A stretch of 33,296 nt of DNA. Origin: Lachnospiraceae bacterium. GTDB taxonomy: Bacteria; Bacillota; Clostridia; Lachnospirales; Lachnospiraceae. How positions within the stretch are numbered: the stretch's first letter is position 1; the number at the start of each line of letters is the position of its first letter. The notes below the pieces were generated by a model that saw nothing but the letters and a program-made list of their open reading frames with translations, did no database searches and had not been told where the DNA came from. The stretch lies in the NCBI GenBank assembly GCA_022510665.1, contig JAFLSZ010000014.1, positions 1 through 33,296 of the forward strand, written 5' to 3'. The position numbers and the translations under genes were made by a program. Below, in pieces: positions 17,968 to 26,932 of this stretch.

Positions 17968-18495
17968 TCAATACTCCGGTTCAATCAAACCGTAGGTATT
18001 GCCCTTTCTCTTATACACAACATTCACTTCGTCCGTCTCCGCATTACGGAATACAAAGAAATCATGTCCGAGCAGTTCCATCTGTACGCAGGCTTCCTCA
18101 ATATCCATCGGCTTAATCGCAAATCTCTTGGAACGCACAATCTTAATTTCGTCCTCTGCTCCAACTTCCTCCTCGATGAACATCTGGCTGAGCGCCGTTG
18201 CCGACTGCTTTTTGTCTACCAGTTTATTCTTATACCTTCTGAGCTGGCGCTCCAAAACCGCTTCTACCAAATCTATGGACGCATACATATCGCTGCTTAC
18301 CTGCTCCGCGCGGATAATCGTTCCTTTAATCGGTATGGTAACCTCAATACGCTGTCTTTCTTTTTCCACACTCAGGGTAACATTTACTTCCGTATCCGGT
18401 GCAAAGTACCGTTCCAACTTTGACAGCTTATCAACTACTGCCTCTCTTAATCCATCTGTAACCTCAATATTTTTTCCGCTTACCGTATAGTTCAT
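17968..18495 (-). CDS. hpf: Ribosome hibernation promoting factor, long form
   Basis: A 175-residue protein that dimerises 70S ribosomes into inactive 100S particles in stationary phase. The N-terminal RaiA/HPF domain (MNYTVSGKNIEVTDGLREAVVDKLSKLERYF, about 1-95) blocks the decoding centre. The C-terminal domain (about 120-175: EIKIVRSKRFAIKPMDIEEACVQMELLGHDFFVFRN) is the dimerisation module of the long form found in Firmicutes. AAAAGGAG precedes the ATG. It has its own strong promoter. In many Firmicutes hpf sits directly before secA-prfB; here mnmA separates them. Confidence 0.97.
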   Translation of the reverse strand: MNYTVSGKNIEVTDGLREAVVDKLSKLERYFAPDTEVNVTLSVEKERQRIEVTIPIKGTIIRAEQVSSDMYASIDLVEAVLERQLRRYKNKLVDKKQSATALSQMFIEEEVGAEDEIKIVRSKRFAIKPMDIEEACVQMELLGHDFFVFRNAETDEVNVVYKRKGNTYGLIEPEY

Positions 18496-18575
18496 ATGCC
18501 TCAGCTCCTTTTCCTGTTTTTCACTCTGTCTTACAGAAATGAAGCAGCTCCTTCTCTTTCCTGCCTCTTGATAAA

Positions 18576-18604
18576 ATTATACCATATCTGCCTCAAAATA
18601 ACAA
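18576..18604 (-). promoter_or_regulatory. Promoter of hpf
   Basis: On the minus strand TTGTTA (18599-18604), a 17-bp spacer and a perfect TATAAT (18576-18581), about 80 bp upstream of the ATG. Confidence 0.85.
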
Positions 18605-19059
18605 GTACAACTTCAAAGAAAATATTCTATTGTTTGTTTATTCTTATCGTTTTTCTAATAATATATCTCTTTTTTGTGGCATCCTGTATTTACTGCCAAT
18701 TATAAAACGTGAATTTCCGTTTTCCAAAAACACCCCAATTAGAAGCTTTACTTTATTATTCCCCACTTTTTGTTATTTTATCACAAATCCCAAAACAAAC
18801 TTTCGAACTTGACAAACTTTCTATTGTACCACACTTGTGGTACTTTTCTGTGTATATTGTGGATAACTTCGTGCATAACTGTGTTTTCTATACATTTTTT
18901 ACCCGTTTTTTCTGGGGATAACTTTATTTTTTCCACAACCTTCTTTTGGGAATCCTTCCCAACGCAAATTTGTTCTTCGTTTTTTTGTGAAGTTTGCACA
19001 AAAAGCAGGTTGTCAATATCACTTTAAAGTTTTTTTATTTTCTTTATTTTCAAAAAATT
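18605..19059. other. AT-rich intergenic region with DnaA-box-like cluster
   Basis: A 455-bp AT-rich region with no supported gene. It holds a palindrome, GTACCACACTTGTGGTAC (18826-18843), and a cluster of DnaA-box-like 9-mers. TGTGGATAA (18858-18866) is a perfect box in minus orientation. CGTGCATAA (18870-18878) and TGGGGATAA (18913-18921) are degenerate boxes in the same orientation. TTTTCCACA (18929-18937) is a degenerate box on the plus strand. A stray TTGACA lies at 18809 without a matching -10. The adjacent genes both read leftward, so this does not look like a divergent replication origin. Confidence 0.5.
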
Positions 19060-19947
19060 CTACCAAGGAAACTGATACGGCTTCCGATGCTGTAATGTCA
19101 GAAAAGTATATCCTTCTTCCGTAAGTTTTTTTAAAATCTCCGGCAGCACTTCCGCCGTCAGATTACTGTTCGGCGAATCATGCAGAAGAATAATCGGCTG
19201 CTCCTCTTCGTACACCCTGTCAAAAATATTTTTTTTAATCGAGTACGCGGTCGGCGTCCCCACGGAGTCGTCACCGCTTACGTTCCAGTCATATCCTAAA
19301 AATCCGCGCCTTGCCAGTTCCTCTCTCAGCTCTTCCCTGATAGAATTTATGTACATGCTGTAGCTTCCGCCGGGAAAACGAAAAACGGCAGGACACTCTC
19401 CGAACAATTCCACAAAACGGGACGCCAGCTTATCGTAGTCCGCCAGGAAGTCTTCCGTCGAACGATAGATTTTTTTATACTGATGCGTTTCCGTGTGCAT
19501 TCCGATCATATTTCCTTCTGCAACCGCGCGTTTGACAATCTCGATTCCTTCTTCCGTCAGATTTTCTCCGATTACAAAAAAAGTGGCACAGGCATTGTAT
19601 TCCGAAAGCGCATCCAGTATCTTTACCGTATTTCTGCTCGGCCCGTCATCAAATGTCAAAAACACCACTTTTTCCGGCAGTTCTTCTTCCGCCACCTTTC
19701 CGTCCGCGTATAAATACGGGTAAGCCTCGGTCTTGCTGACAAGGTCTTCTTCCCGCCTGTTTTCTCCCGTTTTCTGTCTGTCCGTTTCCGCCGCCGTATT
19801 TTCCGCCAGTACATTTTCCAACAATTTCTCCGCTTCGGCTGCCGCCTGTTCCCGGCTTTCTCTCTCCGCCAGTCCCAATACCGCCATATTTGCGAGCAGC
19901 AGCGCGATTATTAAAGTCGCGCCGCGCACAATTCTTCGTTTCAGCAT
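19060..19947 (-). CDS. Membrane-anchored polysaccharide (peptidoglycan) deacetylase, NodB domain
   Basis: A 295-residue carbohydrate esterase family 4 protein. A positively charged N-terminus and a hydrophobic span (about 6-26) form a signal anchor. An Ala/Glu-rich linker (about 27-90) leads to the NodB domain outside the membrane. All main motifs are present: TFDDGPS (98-104, catalytic Asp pair), HTETH (His151 and His155, metal ligands), RFPGGS and ILLHDS. It should remove acetyl groups from GlcNAc or MurNAc in the wall, giving lysozyme resistance or a role in sporulation. A GTG six codons upstream is an alternative start; neither start has a strong ribosome binding site. Confidence 0.9.
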   Translation of the reverse strand: MLKRRIVRGATLIIALLLANMAVLGLAERESREQAAAEAEKLLENVLAENTAAETDRQKTGENRREEDLVSKTEAYPYLYADGKVAEEELPEKVVFLTFDDGPSRNTVKILDALSEYNACATFFVIGENLTEEGIEIVKRAVAEGNMIGMHTETHQYKKIYRSTEDFLADYDKLASRFVELFGECPAVFRFPGGSYSMYINSIREELREELARRGFLGYDWNVSGDDSVGTPTAYSIKKNIFDRVYEEEQPIILLHDSPNSNLTAEVLPEILKKLTEEGYTFLTLQHRKPYQFPW

Positions 19948-20025
19948 AAAAATGCCCCGCCGCACTTCGTTATTTCATCTTATGCACGGCAGGGCTGTCT
20001 ACTGAACAGCAGATATGATTTTGCA

Positions 20026-20538
20026 TTACATTTCTTTTAAATAGGTTTCATAACCGACCCGTTCTATCTTTTCTTTTTTCTTTTCAACACCGGCTTTCAA
20101 TTCTTCCTTATATGCCTCTATTTTTTCAAGCAGGGCATCATCCGAAACCGCCAGCATTTTTGCCGCGAGGATTCCCGCGTTCTGCGCTCCGTCGATTGCC
20201 ACCGTCGCTACCGGAATACCGGACGGCATCTGCACGATAGAGTACAGGGAATCCACGCCGCTTAACGTCTTTGTGTGAATCGGCACGCCGATTACCGGAA
20301 GCGGAAAAATCGCCGCGCACATCCCCGGAAGATGAGCCGCTCCGCCCGCTCCCGCGATAATTACCTTAAATCCCTTTTCTTTTGCGCTCTTTGCATAATC
20401 AAAGAACGTATCCGGCATACGATGTGCCGAAATTACCGTAACTTCGTAAGAAATCCCAAACTTGTCCAACATCTGTGCCGCTTTGCTCATTACCGGCAGA
20501 TCCGAATCACTGCCCATTACAATTCCAACCTGTGCCAT
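20026..20538 (-). CDS. purE: N5-carboxyaminoimidazole ribonucleotide mutase (PurE class I)
   Basis: A 170-residue purine-biosynthesis enzyme that converts N5-CAIR to CAIR. Family motifs are [13 protein letters not shown] at the N-terminus, SAHRMPD with the catalytic His, and [10 protein letters not shown]. The frame is open 17 codons further upstream, but the conserved N-terminus and an AAAGGCGG site fix the start at MAQVGIVMG. The length is normal. No other pur gene is present in the window; it lies alone in a run of minus-strand genes 59 nt after the aminopeptidase. I see no purine riboswitch in front of it. Confidence 0.96.
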   Translation of the reverse strand: MAQVGIVMGSDSDLPVMSKAAQMLDKFGISYEVTVISAHRMPDTFFDYAKSAKEKGFKVIIAGAGGAAHLPGMCAAIFPLPVIGVPIHTKTLSGVDSLYSIVQMPSGIPVATVAIDGAQNAGILAAKMLAVSDDALLEKIEAYKEELKAGVEKKKEKIERVGYETYLKEM

Positions 20539-20597
20539 TTTATTCCGCCTTTCGTATTTTATTTTCTTATGGTAGCATACCCGTTTCAAAATTGCAA

Positions 20598-22667
20598 CTA
20601 ATTTTCCAACGGCTCATTTAACAGTTCCGTTCCCGGAAGCACAAAACGGCCGTCTTTTATAATCCTGATTTCCGTTTTGTCCGCGCAGAGCGCCGTAATC
20701 TCCCCCAGTTCGTCATACGGTATCGTAATGTCGGTATGACAATGAAAATACGCCTTTTCCGGCTCCGTATTTCTAAGGGCGGAGCATTCGTTTTCCCGCG
20801 CCACAATCTCTTTCCCGTCCGGATTATACACTTTGTGCTCCTCACTGTGTGAATAACAGGTGTCTCCGACAGCGAAATGCGGCCCGGTTTTCTCCGCAAT
20901 CAGAATCGGCAGAACTTCCGCAATCTTATACTTCTTTCCCATCATATACGCGGTCGTGTTGGTTCCGATGGCAAATTCGCCAAGCGGAAGCCAGTCGTGG
21001 TTTTTCAGGAGATTTTCGCAAATAAACCGCTCATTTTCCTCTTTGGAGGCGTAATTTTCGCAGGAATACTCCGCCGTTTTCCCGTCCCGGAACGTAATCT
21101 CCAGATTCTTATATTCCGTACTTCCTATGAAAACGCTTGAAACATGAAGCGTGCCGTTTGTGCCGGCAAGCACCGGGGAAGTAAACACTTCCCCCGCCGG
21201 AATATTGACGTCCGCGGTACAGTTTTCAAAAATCGTCTCTTTCGAAGGATCTTTTAATTTCCAAAGCCGTACCGTAATATCCGTGCGGTTTTTTCCCCGT
21301 CCGGTCACCCGCACCGCCTCCGCCTTGTCCAGCGCGTCAATCATACACTGCTGTACCTTTCGGTAAACCTCATTATCCAAACGGTTCAAGCGCAGCGTTT
21401 CCTCAAAAATCTCCGGAAACTCCGGACCGATGGACGGCAGAGGATATGCCACAATCGTAAAGGAAGTTTTATCCGACGGAATATACCGCTCCGACAACTC
21501 CCCTGCCCTGCCCATAAATTCTACTTTCAGCCGCTGCTGGCGTTTGTCCGGTTGAATGGCTTCCTTTACGTTCTCCGGCAAAGGCAGGCGTTCCCCGAAA
21601 GTCTCCTGTACCAAAGGTCCCGCGTAGCGTGCAAGCTTTTCCTTTTCCGCCTCATAAACACGGCGCAGCGCCGCTTCCCTGCGCGCATACCACTGTTTAT
21701 CCGCAATCAGGCTTTCGTCATTGCGGTGGTCGTAATCGTACTGAAGATTTACGTTTGTTACCGTATAGCCCGCTTTTCTCGCGTGCCGTCCGCCTGCGGG
21801 CGTGCGTGCCGCCGTTACAAAAAGCCCCTCTTTTTCCAACAGAAGAATTACTTCTTTCATTATACGTTCAAAACCGACGGCATAGCGCAGACCCACCGTC
21901 TGCCCTTTTTCAAGCGGCACACGCATCACCTGAAAACCGCGCAGATAACCGTCTACGACATTTTCCGCAGCCGCCTTGATTTTCTCCTCGGAAAGACCGT
22001 GTAAAAACGCCGCCGCGCGGAATTCATTTTCCGTAATATATTCACCGTAACGGTACAGGTAACGCAAATCCGAACCGTCCGCATCCATGATAATATCTTT
22101 TGCGAACGTGTAACCGGTATCAAACTGCTCCCGCAGCCGCCATGCCGCAAAAAGTTCCGCGTTATCCGCCTCAAAGGAATACAGCGCCGCACGGCACTCT
22201 TTAAACGTGTATTCGCAAAAGTCCTCAAAATAATTATAGATTTCAATAAAAAGTTCCGCCGCCATTACCACGGCCAGCCGGTTGCCCTCCGCCGCGTAAA
22301 AAATCTGGCTGTTTATCTTTGCGGCAAGGTAAGAAAACAGTCTGCCGTACTTTTTATCAAACAATTTTACCGTATAGACCGGATTAGAAAAACTTTCGGC
22401 ATACCCGTCCGGAAGCATTTCCGCGTAAAGCTCGTCAAACAGCGCCCTATACTGCTCCATGGAGTATCCCGAAAGTGCTCCTGTATCCGTCTTTTCCGCA
22501 TAAGAAAAAATCGTAAGCAGTTTCTCCGCCTGTGCCTTAAAGTACGGCAGATATGCCTCCGGTACGGTCTGCTCCGTCAGCATGGACGTAAGACGCTCCG
22601 TACAGAGCGTCTGTCTCTCCTCGATTTCTTCCCATTCTTCTTCCAAAATTTCTTTCCAATCTTCCAT
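20598..22667 (-). CDS. M29-family metallo-aminopeptidase with long N-terminal extension
   Basis: A 689-residue protein. The C-terminal half (about 375-689) carries the M29 thermophilic-aminopeptidase signature: Glu493 in [11 protein letters not shown], Glu564 in LGEFAIGTN, His597 in GPHFAVGD, Tyr605, and His644/Asp646 in FHCHTDITI. These would bind two metals and cleave N-terminal residues from peptides. Usual M29 enzymes are about 410 residues. Here some 370 extra, mostly helical residues precede the catalytic part, with no known domain that I recognise. There is no signal peptide, so it acts in the cytoplasm. An AGGAAGG site precedes the ATG. It is the last gene of the run starting at the zinc-ribbon gene, or is followed by purE. 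Confidence 0.85.
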   Translation of the reverse strand: MEDWKEILEEEWEEIEERQTLCTERLTSMLTEQTVPEAYLPYFKAQAEKLLTIFSYAEKTDTGALSGYSMEQYRALFDELYAEMLPDGYAESFSNPVYTVKLFDKKYGRLFSYLAAKINSQIFYAAEGNRLAVVMAAELFIEIYNYFEDFCEYTFKECRAALYSFEADNAELFAAWRLREQFDTGYTFAKDIIMDADGSDLRYLYRYGEYITENEFRAAAFLHGLSEEKIKAAAENVVDGYLRGFQVMRVPLEKGQTVGLRYAVGFERIMKEVILLLEKEGLFVTAARTPAGGRHARKAGYTVTNVNLQYDYDHRNDESLIADKQWYARREAALRRVYEAEKEKLARYAGPLVQETFGERLPLPENVKEAIQPDKRQQRLKVEFMGRAGELSERYIPSDKTSFTIVAYPLPSIGPEFPEIFEETLRLNRLDNEVYRKVQQCMIDALDKAEAVRVTGRGKNRTDITVRLWKLKDPSKETIFENCTADVNIPAGEVFTSPVLAGTNGTLHVSSVFIGSTEYKNLEITFRDGKTAEYSCENYASKEENERFICENLLKNHDWLPLGEFAIGTNTTAYMMGKKYKIAEVLPILIAEKTGPHFAVGDTCYSHSEEHKVYNPDGKEIVARENECSALRNTEPEKAYFHCHTDITIPYDELGEITALCADKTEIRIIKDGRFVLPGTELLNEPLEN

Positions 22668-22689
22668 ACGTTTCCTTCCTATCCGCTTT

Positions 22690-23034
22690 TTAAAAACGGA
22701 TTCCTATAATATAAAGACAGAACAGCCAAACGAACAATACGCCCGCCACCAACAGCCCGGCAAACGGAAGTTTCGTGTACACGTCCCGTTCCCGCAGTCC
22801 CTGTAACGACAGCCAAAACGCGATAATGCAAAGCGCGGCAACCGCCAGACCGGCGACTCCTATAAAATCACCCGCGTTTCCTCCTGCCACCGCGGAGATA
22901 ACACAAAGAACAAGAAAGGCAAGCACGCAGATTATTGCCAGTACAAAACCCGCAGTTCCTTTTCCGGAACGCTTTCTGCTGTGAAAATGCACCCCGTCTT
23001 TTTCTTTCGGTCGGAAATGAAATATACCTTTCAT
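22690..23034 (-). CDS. Small membrane protein, three predicted spans (possibly DUF6142)
   Basis: A 114-residue protein starting MKGIFHFRPKEKDGVHFHS, a basic cytoplasmic N-terminus. Three hydrophobic spans follow (FVLAIICVLAFLVLCVISAV, FIGVAGLAVAALCIIAFWL, LLVAGVLFVWLFCLYIIGI). Its ATG overlaps the stop of the VanZ gene (TAATG), so translation is coupled. Short proteins of this layout recur in Lachnospiraceae under DUF6142, but I am not certain of the family. No catalytic motif is visible and the function is unknown. Confidence 0.75.
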   Translation of the reverse strand: MKGIFHFRPKEKDGVHFHSRKRSGKGTAGFVLAIICVLAFLVLCVISAVAGGNAGDFIGVAGLAVAALCIIAFWLSLQGLRERDVYTKLPFAGLLVAGVLFVWLFCLYIIGIRF

Positions 23035-23483
23035 TATTTCTTCCCCCTCCTTCCGACAATCAGAAAATAGCATCCGTATCCCAAGATGCCGCCTATCGTG
23101 TTTAAAATCAAATCATCTACATCAAACGCGCCGGTTCTTGTAATCAGCTGAATCACTTCAGCCGAAAAACTCAACAGAAATGTTTTTAACAAAGCCTTTA
23201 ACATCGTTTGTTTCCGCTCCGAAACCAACGGCAGCAGGAAACCAAACGGCATAAACGCCGCGATATTTCCGCCGATATTAACAAGCACATAATCACGTCC
23301 GACCTTGTCAATATACTTGATTCCCCGCATGATTTCCAAAAACGGCTTCAGATTATAGCGGTAGCCCATTTCCTCCGTACGTCCGTAGGTACTGCTGAAA
23401 AAGAGCAGATATGCGAGTAATAAAAGATATGCCAGAAACGCCAAAATTGCGATAATGCGAAGAGTTTCTTTTTTCTTTTCCAT
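23034..23483 (-). CDS. VanZ-family membrane protein
   Basis: A 149-residue integral membrane protein. The VanZ signature is clear: NIGGNIAAFMPFGFLLPL in the middle, and the later acidic DVDDLILNTIGGILGYGCY. About four hydrophobic spans are visible. VanZ of enterococcal elements gives low-level teicoplanin resistance, but most family members are chromosomal with unknown roles in envelope physiology. AAAAGGAGGAG precedes the ATG. It is tightly packed between the SbcC-like ATPase (24 nt) and the small membrane protein (overlap), hence one transcript. No other glycopeptide-resistance gene is present. Confidence 0.9.
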   Translation of the reverse strand: MEKKKETLRIIAILAFLAYLLLLAYLLFFSSTYGRTEEMGYRYNLKPFLEIMRGIKYIDKVGRDYVLVNIGGNIAAFMPFGFLLPLVSERKQTMLKALLKTFLLSFSAEVIQLITRTGAFDVDDLILNTIGGILGYGCYFLIVGRRGKK

Positions 23484-23507
23484 CGCACATCTCCTCCTTT
23501 TTTTCTT

Positions 23508-25850
23508 TTATTCACACCGGCTGCCGTGGCAGACAAGATAAATAATCTGATATTTTTTTGACGCTTCCCCAAGAAAACGCAGGGCACGCGTTACCTTCTC
23601 CTCATCCAGATTAACAAACGGGTCGTCCAGTATCAAAAACGGCTGTTCCTCTTCAAAAAGCGCGTCCACCAGTGCAAACCGCATACAAAGCCCGATTAAA
23701 TCCCGAAATCCCATACTGAGATATCCCAGTTCTTTTCCTCCCCCGTAAGCCGACACGCGGATATCCAGATTCGTATCGACATCCACTCCGCCAAAGCGTC
23801 CGTCCATGCTCTTTTCAAAATCTCCGCCGGCAAGCAGAGACATATAGCTTTGAAAACTCCGTAAAAGCCCTTTCATATAACGGGAAGAAAAACTGTCTTT
23901 TGCCGTCTGCAGGCATTTCATCGTCTCCGCTATGAAAAAATGCTCCCGTTTTTTTGCCGAAAGTTCCGCGTTTAACTGTAACAGAGTTTCCTCATACTCC
24001 GTATATCCTTCCGCCTCTTCCTCAAAGGCCTCCGCACGGGTACGGCAGTCCTTTTCCTCTTCCTCCAACCGCGCAATCCGTTCCGTAATTTTCCGTTCTT
24101 TTCTCTGCAGTTCCGCAAAATCCTCTTTCGGCGGCGTCAGATTACAGAACTCCTCCGGCGGATTCTCCCGTTCAAATTGTACCCGTTTTTCGGCCGCTTC
24201 TGCAAGTTCTTCCGAAAATCCCCTCAAATCCCTGGCACGGTTTTCCAGCAAACGCAGTTCTCCTAAAATATCTTCCCCGTCCATGCCGTACTTTCGCAAT
24301 ACTTGTTCACTGCGGGAAAGCAGTTCTTTTTTCCGCTCCAGACTCCGTGCATATTTTTCGTTTTTTTCGGAAAGCCGGCGGTACTCCTTCACACAGTCGG
24401 ACAAAAAATAAAACGCGCCCGTCACATCCGTGTTCTTTTCCATACCGCACCGTCTGAGGATTTCCCTGCCCCGCTGTCCTTCTTCGGAACAGGCCTCAAG
24501 GAGCGAAAGCGCCTGCTGTTTTTTCTCCTGTGCCGCATTTTGCTTTCTTCGGTTCCCCGCCGCAAGGGTAAGAAACAAAACGCCGCCCGCCGCTGCCAAA
24601 ACCGCGCCTGACACAAAAAACGGCAGTAGATTTTCAAATGCCGAAATACTTACAACCGCCCCTGTTCCAAACGCCGCCGCGGCAGCAAAAAACACGGCCG
24701 CCCAAATCACACAGCCTTTTCGTGCTTTCTCTGCGCTTTTTTCCTCCTGCCCCGCCTGCCCGCACAGTTTTTCCGCCTGAAGGGAGCGTTCTTTTGTTTC
24801 TTTCTCCGTCCGACGGCATTCCTGCAGTTCTTCTTCCTCCGGCACGCCGTTTCGAAACATTTCCTGCAGGGTTTTTAAGCGTTCCTGCTCCTGCTCTGCC
24901 AGCCGGTAAGAGCGCAGTTCTCCGGACAATTCCGCCGCTTCTTCCGCCTCCCGCCTGCATTGCTTTAATTCTTCCGGCTCCGGCACGCCCGCCCGAAACA
25001 GGCTTTTTATGCCGTCCGTCTGCTGTCTTAACCGTTCTTCCCGCTGGCATAACTCTCCGTAATGCCGTTTTTTCGCAAGCAGAGCTTCGTACCCCGCCGC
25101 GGCTTCCAGTTCCCTGCGGCATTTGAGCAAATCTTCCCGGCATTCTCTTTTTTGGGCGGCCAGATTCCGCTCCTTTTCCCGCCAGGGCCTTGCGTTCTCC
25201 TCTTTCCGGCGGCAGCTTTCCAAACGTGCCTCCGTCTCGGAAATAGAACGGTTTAACTCCGCAATATAGCCTTTTTCGTCCTTCTGGCGGTCGGGAATAT
25301 ACTTTTTCCTGATTTCGTCCAACGCTTTCTGCGCTTTCTCAAAATTACTGCTCTCCTCGTCTCCTTCCGCAATCCGTCCGAGTTTTCTGCCGATACTGTC
25401 ATTGATGCCGCCGCCGGATATTTTATTCTGCGGAAGGTAAGTGCTGCGGGAATATGCTTCCTTATCCAGTCCGAATAACTCTTTCCCGAGTTCCGCGGAA
25501 AAATCCGAAGATTCCAGGTTTGTGGAAAGGTCTGTCAGACGAAACGTATCCTCTCCTTCCTTTGCGCCAAACGTGCGCTCCGCCTTGTATTCCTTTCCGT
25601 TTGCCTCAAAAATCAGATATCCGCCTATATTTCCGCCCTGCCACGGTTTATATTTACGCCTCTCGGCATCTTCTAACTTCGCGCGGCTGCCCAAAGACGG
25701 CATTCCGTAAAGCATTGCGCGGATAAAAGCCGCAAAGGTACTCTTTCCCCAGCCGTTCTCCTTCCGGATTACGTTAAGGCCTCCGGTAAAATCATAGGTA
25801 AAATCCTGCAGCTTTCCGAAACTGCTGATATAACACCGTTTTAAAAGCAT
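23508..25850 (-). CDS. SbcC/YhaN-like coiled-coil ATPase with internal membrane hairpin
   Basis: A 780-residue RecN/SbcC-type ABC ATPase. Walker A is ENGWGKST at 31-38 and a YLPQNKI Q-loop lies at about 138. Long charged coiled coils span about 170-375 and 435-680. A signature-like YLSMGFRDLIGL and Walker B FLILDDPFVNLDE close the head. Two hydrophobic spans (about 380-402 and 409-431) sit at the apex of the coiled coil, where SbcC/Rad50 carry the zinc hook. The segment near 284-304 is repeated at 331-351 (FRxGVPExEELxxCRR). It overlaps the upstream phosphoesterase by 10 nt. A role in DNA processing at the membrane is inferred from YhaN/YhaO and SbcCD. Confidence 0.85.
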   Translation of the reverse strand: MLLKRCYISSFGKLQDFTYDFTGGLNVIRKENGWGKSTFAAFIRAMLYGMPSLGSRAKLEDAERRKYKPWQGGNIGGYLIFEANGKEYKAERTFGAKEGEDTFRLTDLSTNLESSDFSAELGKELFGLDKEAYSRSTYLPQNKISGGGINDSIGRKLGRIAEGDEESSNFEKAQKALDEIRKKYIPDRQKDEKGYIAELNRSISETEARLESCRRKEENARPWREKERNLAAQKRECREDLLKCRRELEAAAGYEALLAKKRHYGELCQREERLRQQTDGIKSLFRAGVPEPEELKQCRREAEEAAELSGELRSYRLAEQEQERLKTLQEMFRNGVPEEEELQECRRTEKETKERSLQAEKLCGQAGQEEKSAEKARKGCVIWAAVFFAAAAAFGTGAVVSISAFENLLPFFVSGAVLAAAGGVLFLTLAAGNRRKQNAAQEKKQQALSLLEACSEEGQRGREILRRCGMEKNTDVTGAFYFLSDCVKEYRRLSEKNEKYARSLERKKELLSRSEQVLRKYGMDGEDILGELRLLENRARDLRGFSEELAEAAEKRVQFERENPPEEFCNLTPPKEDFAELQRKERKITERIARLEEEEKDCRTRAEAFEEEAEGYTEYEETLLQLNAELSAKKREHFFIAETMKCLQTAKDSFSSRYMKGLLRSFQSYMSLLAGGDFEKSMDGRFGGVDVDTNLDIRVSAYGGGKELGYLSMGFRDLIGLCMRFALVDALFEEEQPFLILDDPFVNLDEEKVTRALRFLGEASKKYQIIYLVCHGSRCE

Positions 25851-26932
25851 GACTCTATCTCCTCCCCTACCAAAGCACGCACGCCGATTTCCAGTATCAT
25901 GCGTTTTTCCTCTTCCGTATAATCCTGTTCCATTACATAACGAATAAACTCGCCCCGCAGCGAAATATCATTTTCATATTCTTCCGGACGTATGGCAAGC
26001 CCTACTTCCCTGTCGCTGATTTTAAACGCGAAAAAACCGTCCTCAAAACGCCGCGTCAGATACTGTAAATCCCTCTCCGCGTTCAGAGCGACTTTTCCGG
26101 TCAGTTCCACCTTTACGAGGTCCTCTTTTGCGATTCCCTGCAAAGCCTCTCGGATTATGTATTCTACTTCTGTCGTATTCTTCGTGTCCGAAATATCCGC
26201 AGACACTTCATGCACCGTGCGTACCGCAAACGGCACAAACGTATGCGTTATTTTCTTTTCTTCGATTTCAAGCCAGACAAAACCCTTTTCTCCGCACTCG
26301 TCAAACCCGCGCCCTTCCATACAGCCGCAGTAACAATAAAAGCCTCTGGCATCCAGCGCCTCGTAACGGTAGGAATGAACATGCCCTAAGGCGAGATAAT
26401 CTATATTTTTATTTTTCAATGCAGAAAGTTCTATCGTTTCCGCCCTGTCCGCCGAACGGTACTTTTCCGTCTGTCCGTGCAGAAGCACAATATTACAGTC
26501 GTTCCGATTCAGGACAAGAGAATCATACAGCTCTGCCGCGTTTTCTCCCGCAAGCTCCGCACCCGCAACGACAACGTCTCCGTACCGGTAATATGTCCAT
26601 TCCGTTCCGAACATCTTTAAATTCTCCGGACGTTCCTCCCAGTTTTCCAAAAAATTTTCTTTGTCATGGTTTCCTTTCAGGTACAGAAAATCAAGGCAAG
26701 GGAAACGTAAAATCGTTTCCCTTACCATATTCTGCGTCCGCTTTGTCACGGCTCTGCCGTCAAACAGGTCTCCGGCAATCAAAACGGCTTCTGCTCCATG
26801 TTCTCCGGCATATTCCGCCATACGCACAAACCCCGCCAGCAGTTCGCTTTTGCGTCTCTTCTTTTTTTCGCCGTCCAGATTCGCGCTCAGTGCGGAATCC
26901 AGATGCAAATCCCCACAATGCAGTAATTTCAT
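25841..26932 (-). CDS. SbcD/YhaO-like metallophosphoesterase (DNA exonuclease type)
   Basis: A 363-residue calcineurin-like phosphoesterase. The dimetal motifs are in order: GDLHLD near residue 7, GDLFDGR near 55, GNHDKEN near 92, LHGQ, and GHVHSY. The SbcD/Mre11 family uses them to cut DNA ends together with an SbcC/Rad50 ATPase, which here is the next gene, overlapping by 10 nt. A C-terminal capping domain of about 120 residues follows. Its ATG overlaps the stop of the preceding zinc-ribbon gene (ATGA). The size and pairing resemble B. subtilis YhaO with YhaN more than canonical SbcD. Confidence 0.88.
   Translation of the reverse strand: MKLLHCGDLHLDSALSANLDGEKKKRRKSELLAGFVRMAEYAGEHGAEAVLIAGDLFDGRAVTKRTQNMVRETILRFPCLDFLYLKGNHDKENFLENWEERPENLKMFGTEWTYYRYGDVVVAGAELAGENAAELYDSLVLNRNDCNIVLLHGQTEKYRSADRAETIELSALKNKNIDYLALGHVHSYRYEALDARGFYCYCGCMEGRGFDECGEKGFVWLEIEEKKITHTFVPFAVRTVHEVSADISDTKNTTEVEYIIREALQGIAKEDLVKVELTGKVALNAERDLQYLTRRFEDGFFAFKISDREVGLAIRPEEYENDISLRGEFIRYVMEQDYTEEEKRMILEIGVRALVGEEIESCF

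Noticed and set aside
18605-19059. Chromosomal replication origin
   Set aside because: No dnaA/dnaN/rpmH nearby, only one perfect DnaA box, and neighbouring genes point the same way on both sides.
23034-23483. Glycopeptide resistance locus
   Set aside because: VanZ alone is common in chromosomes; no vanA/H/X or regulatory genes are present.
23508-26932. Anti-phage defence system built on the ATPase and nuclease pair
   Set aside because: The pair fits the chromosomal YhaN/YhaO-SbcCD type in a housekeeping neighbourhood, with no other defence or mobile genes around it.
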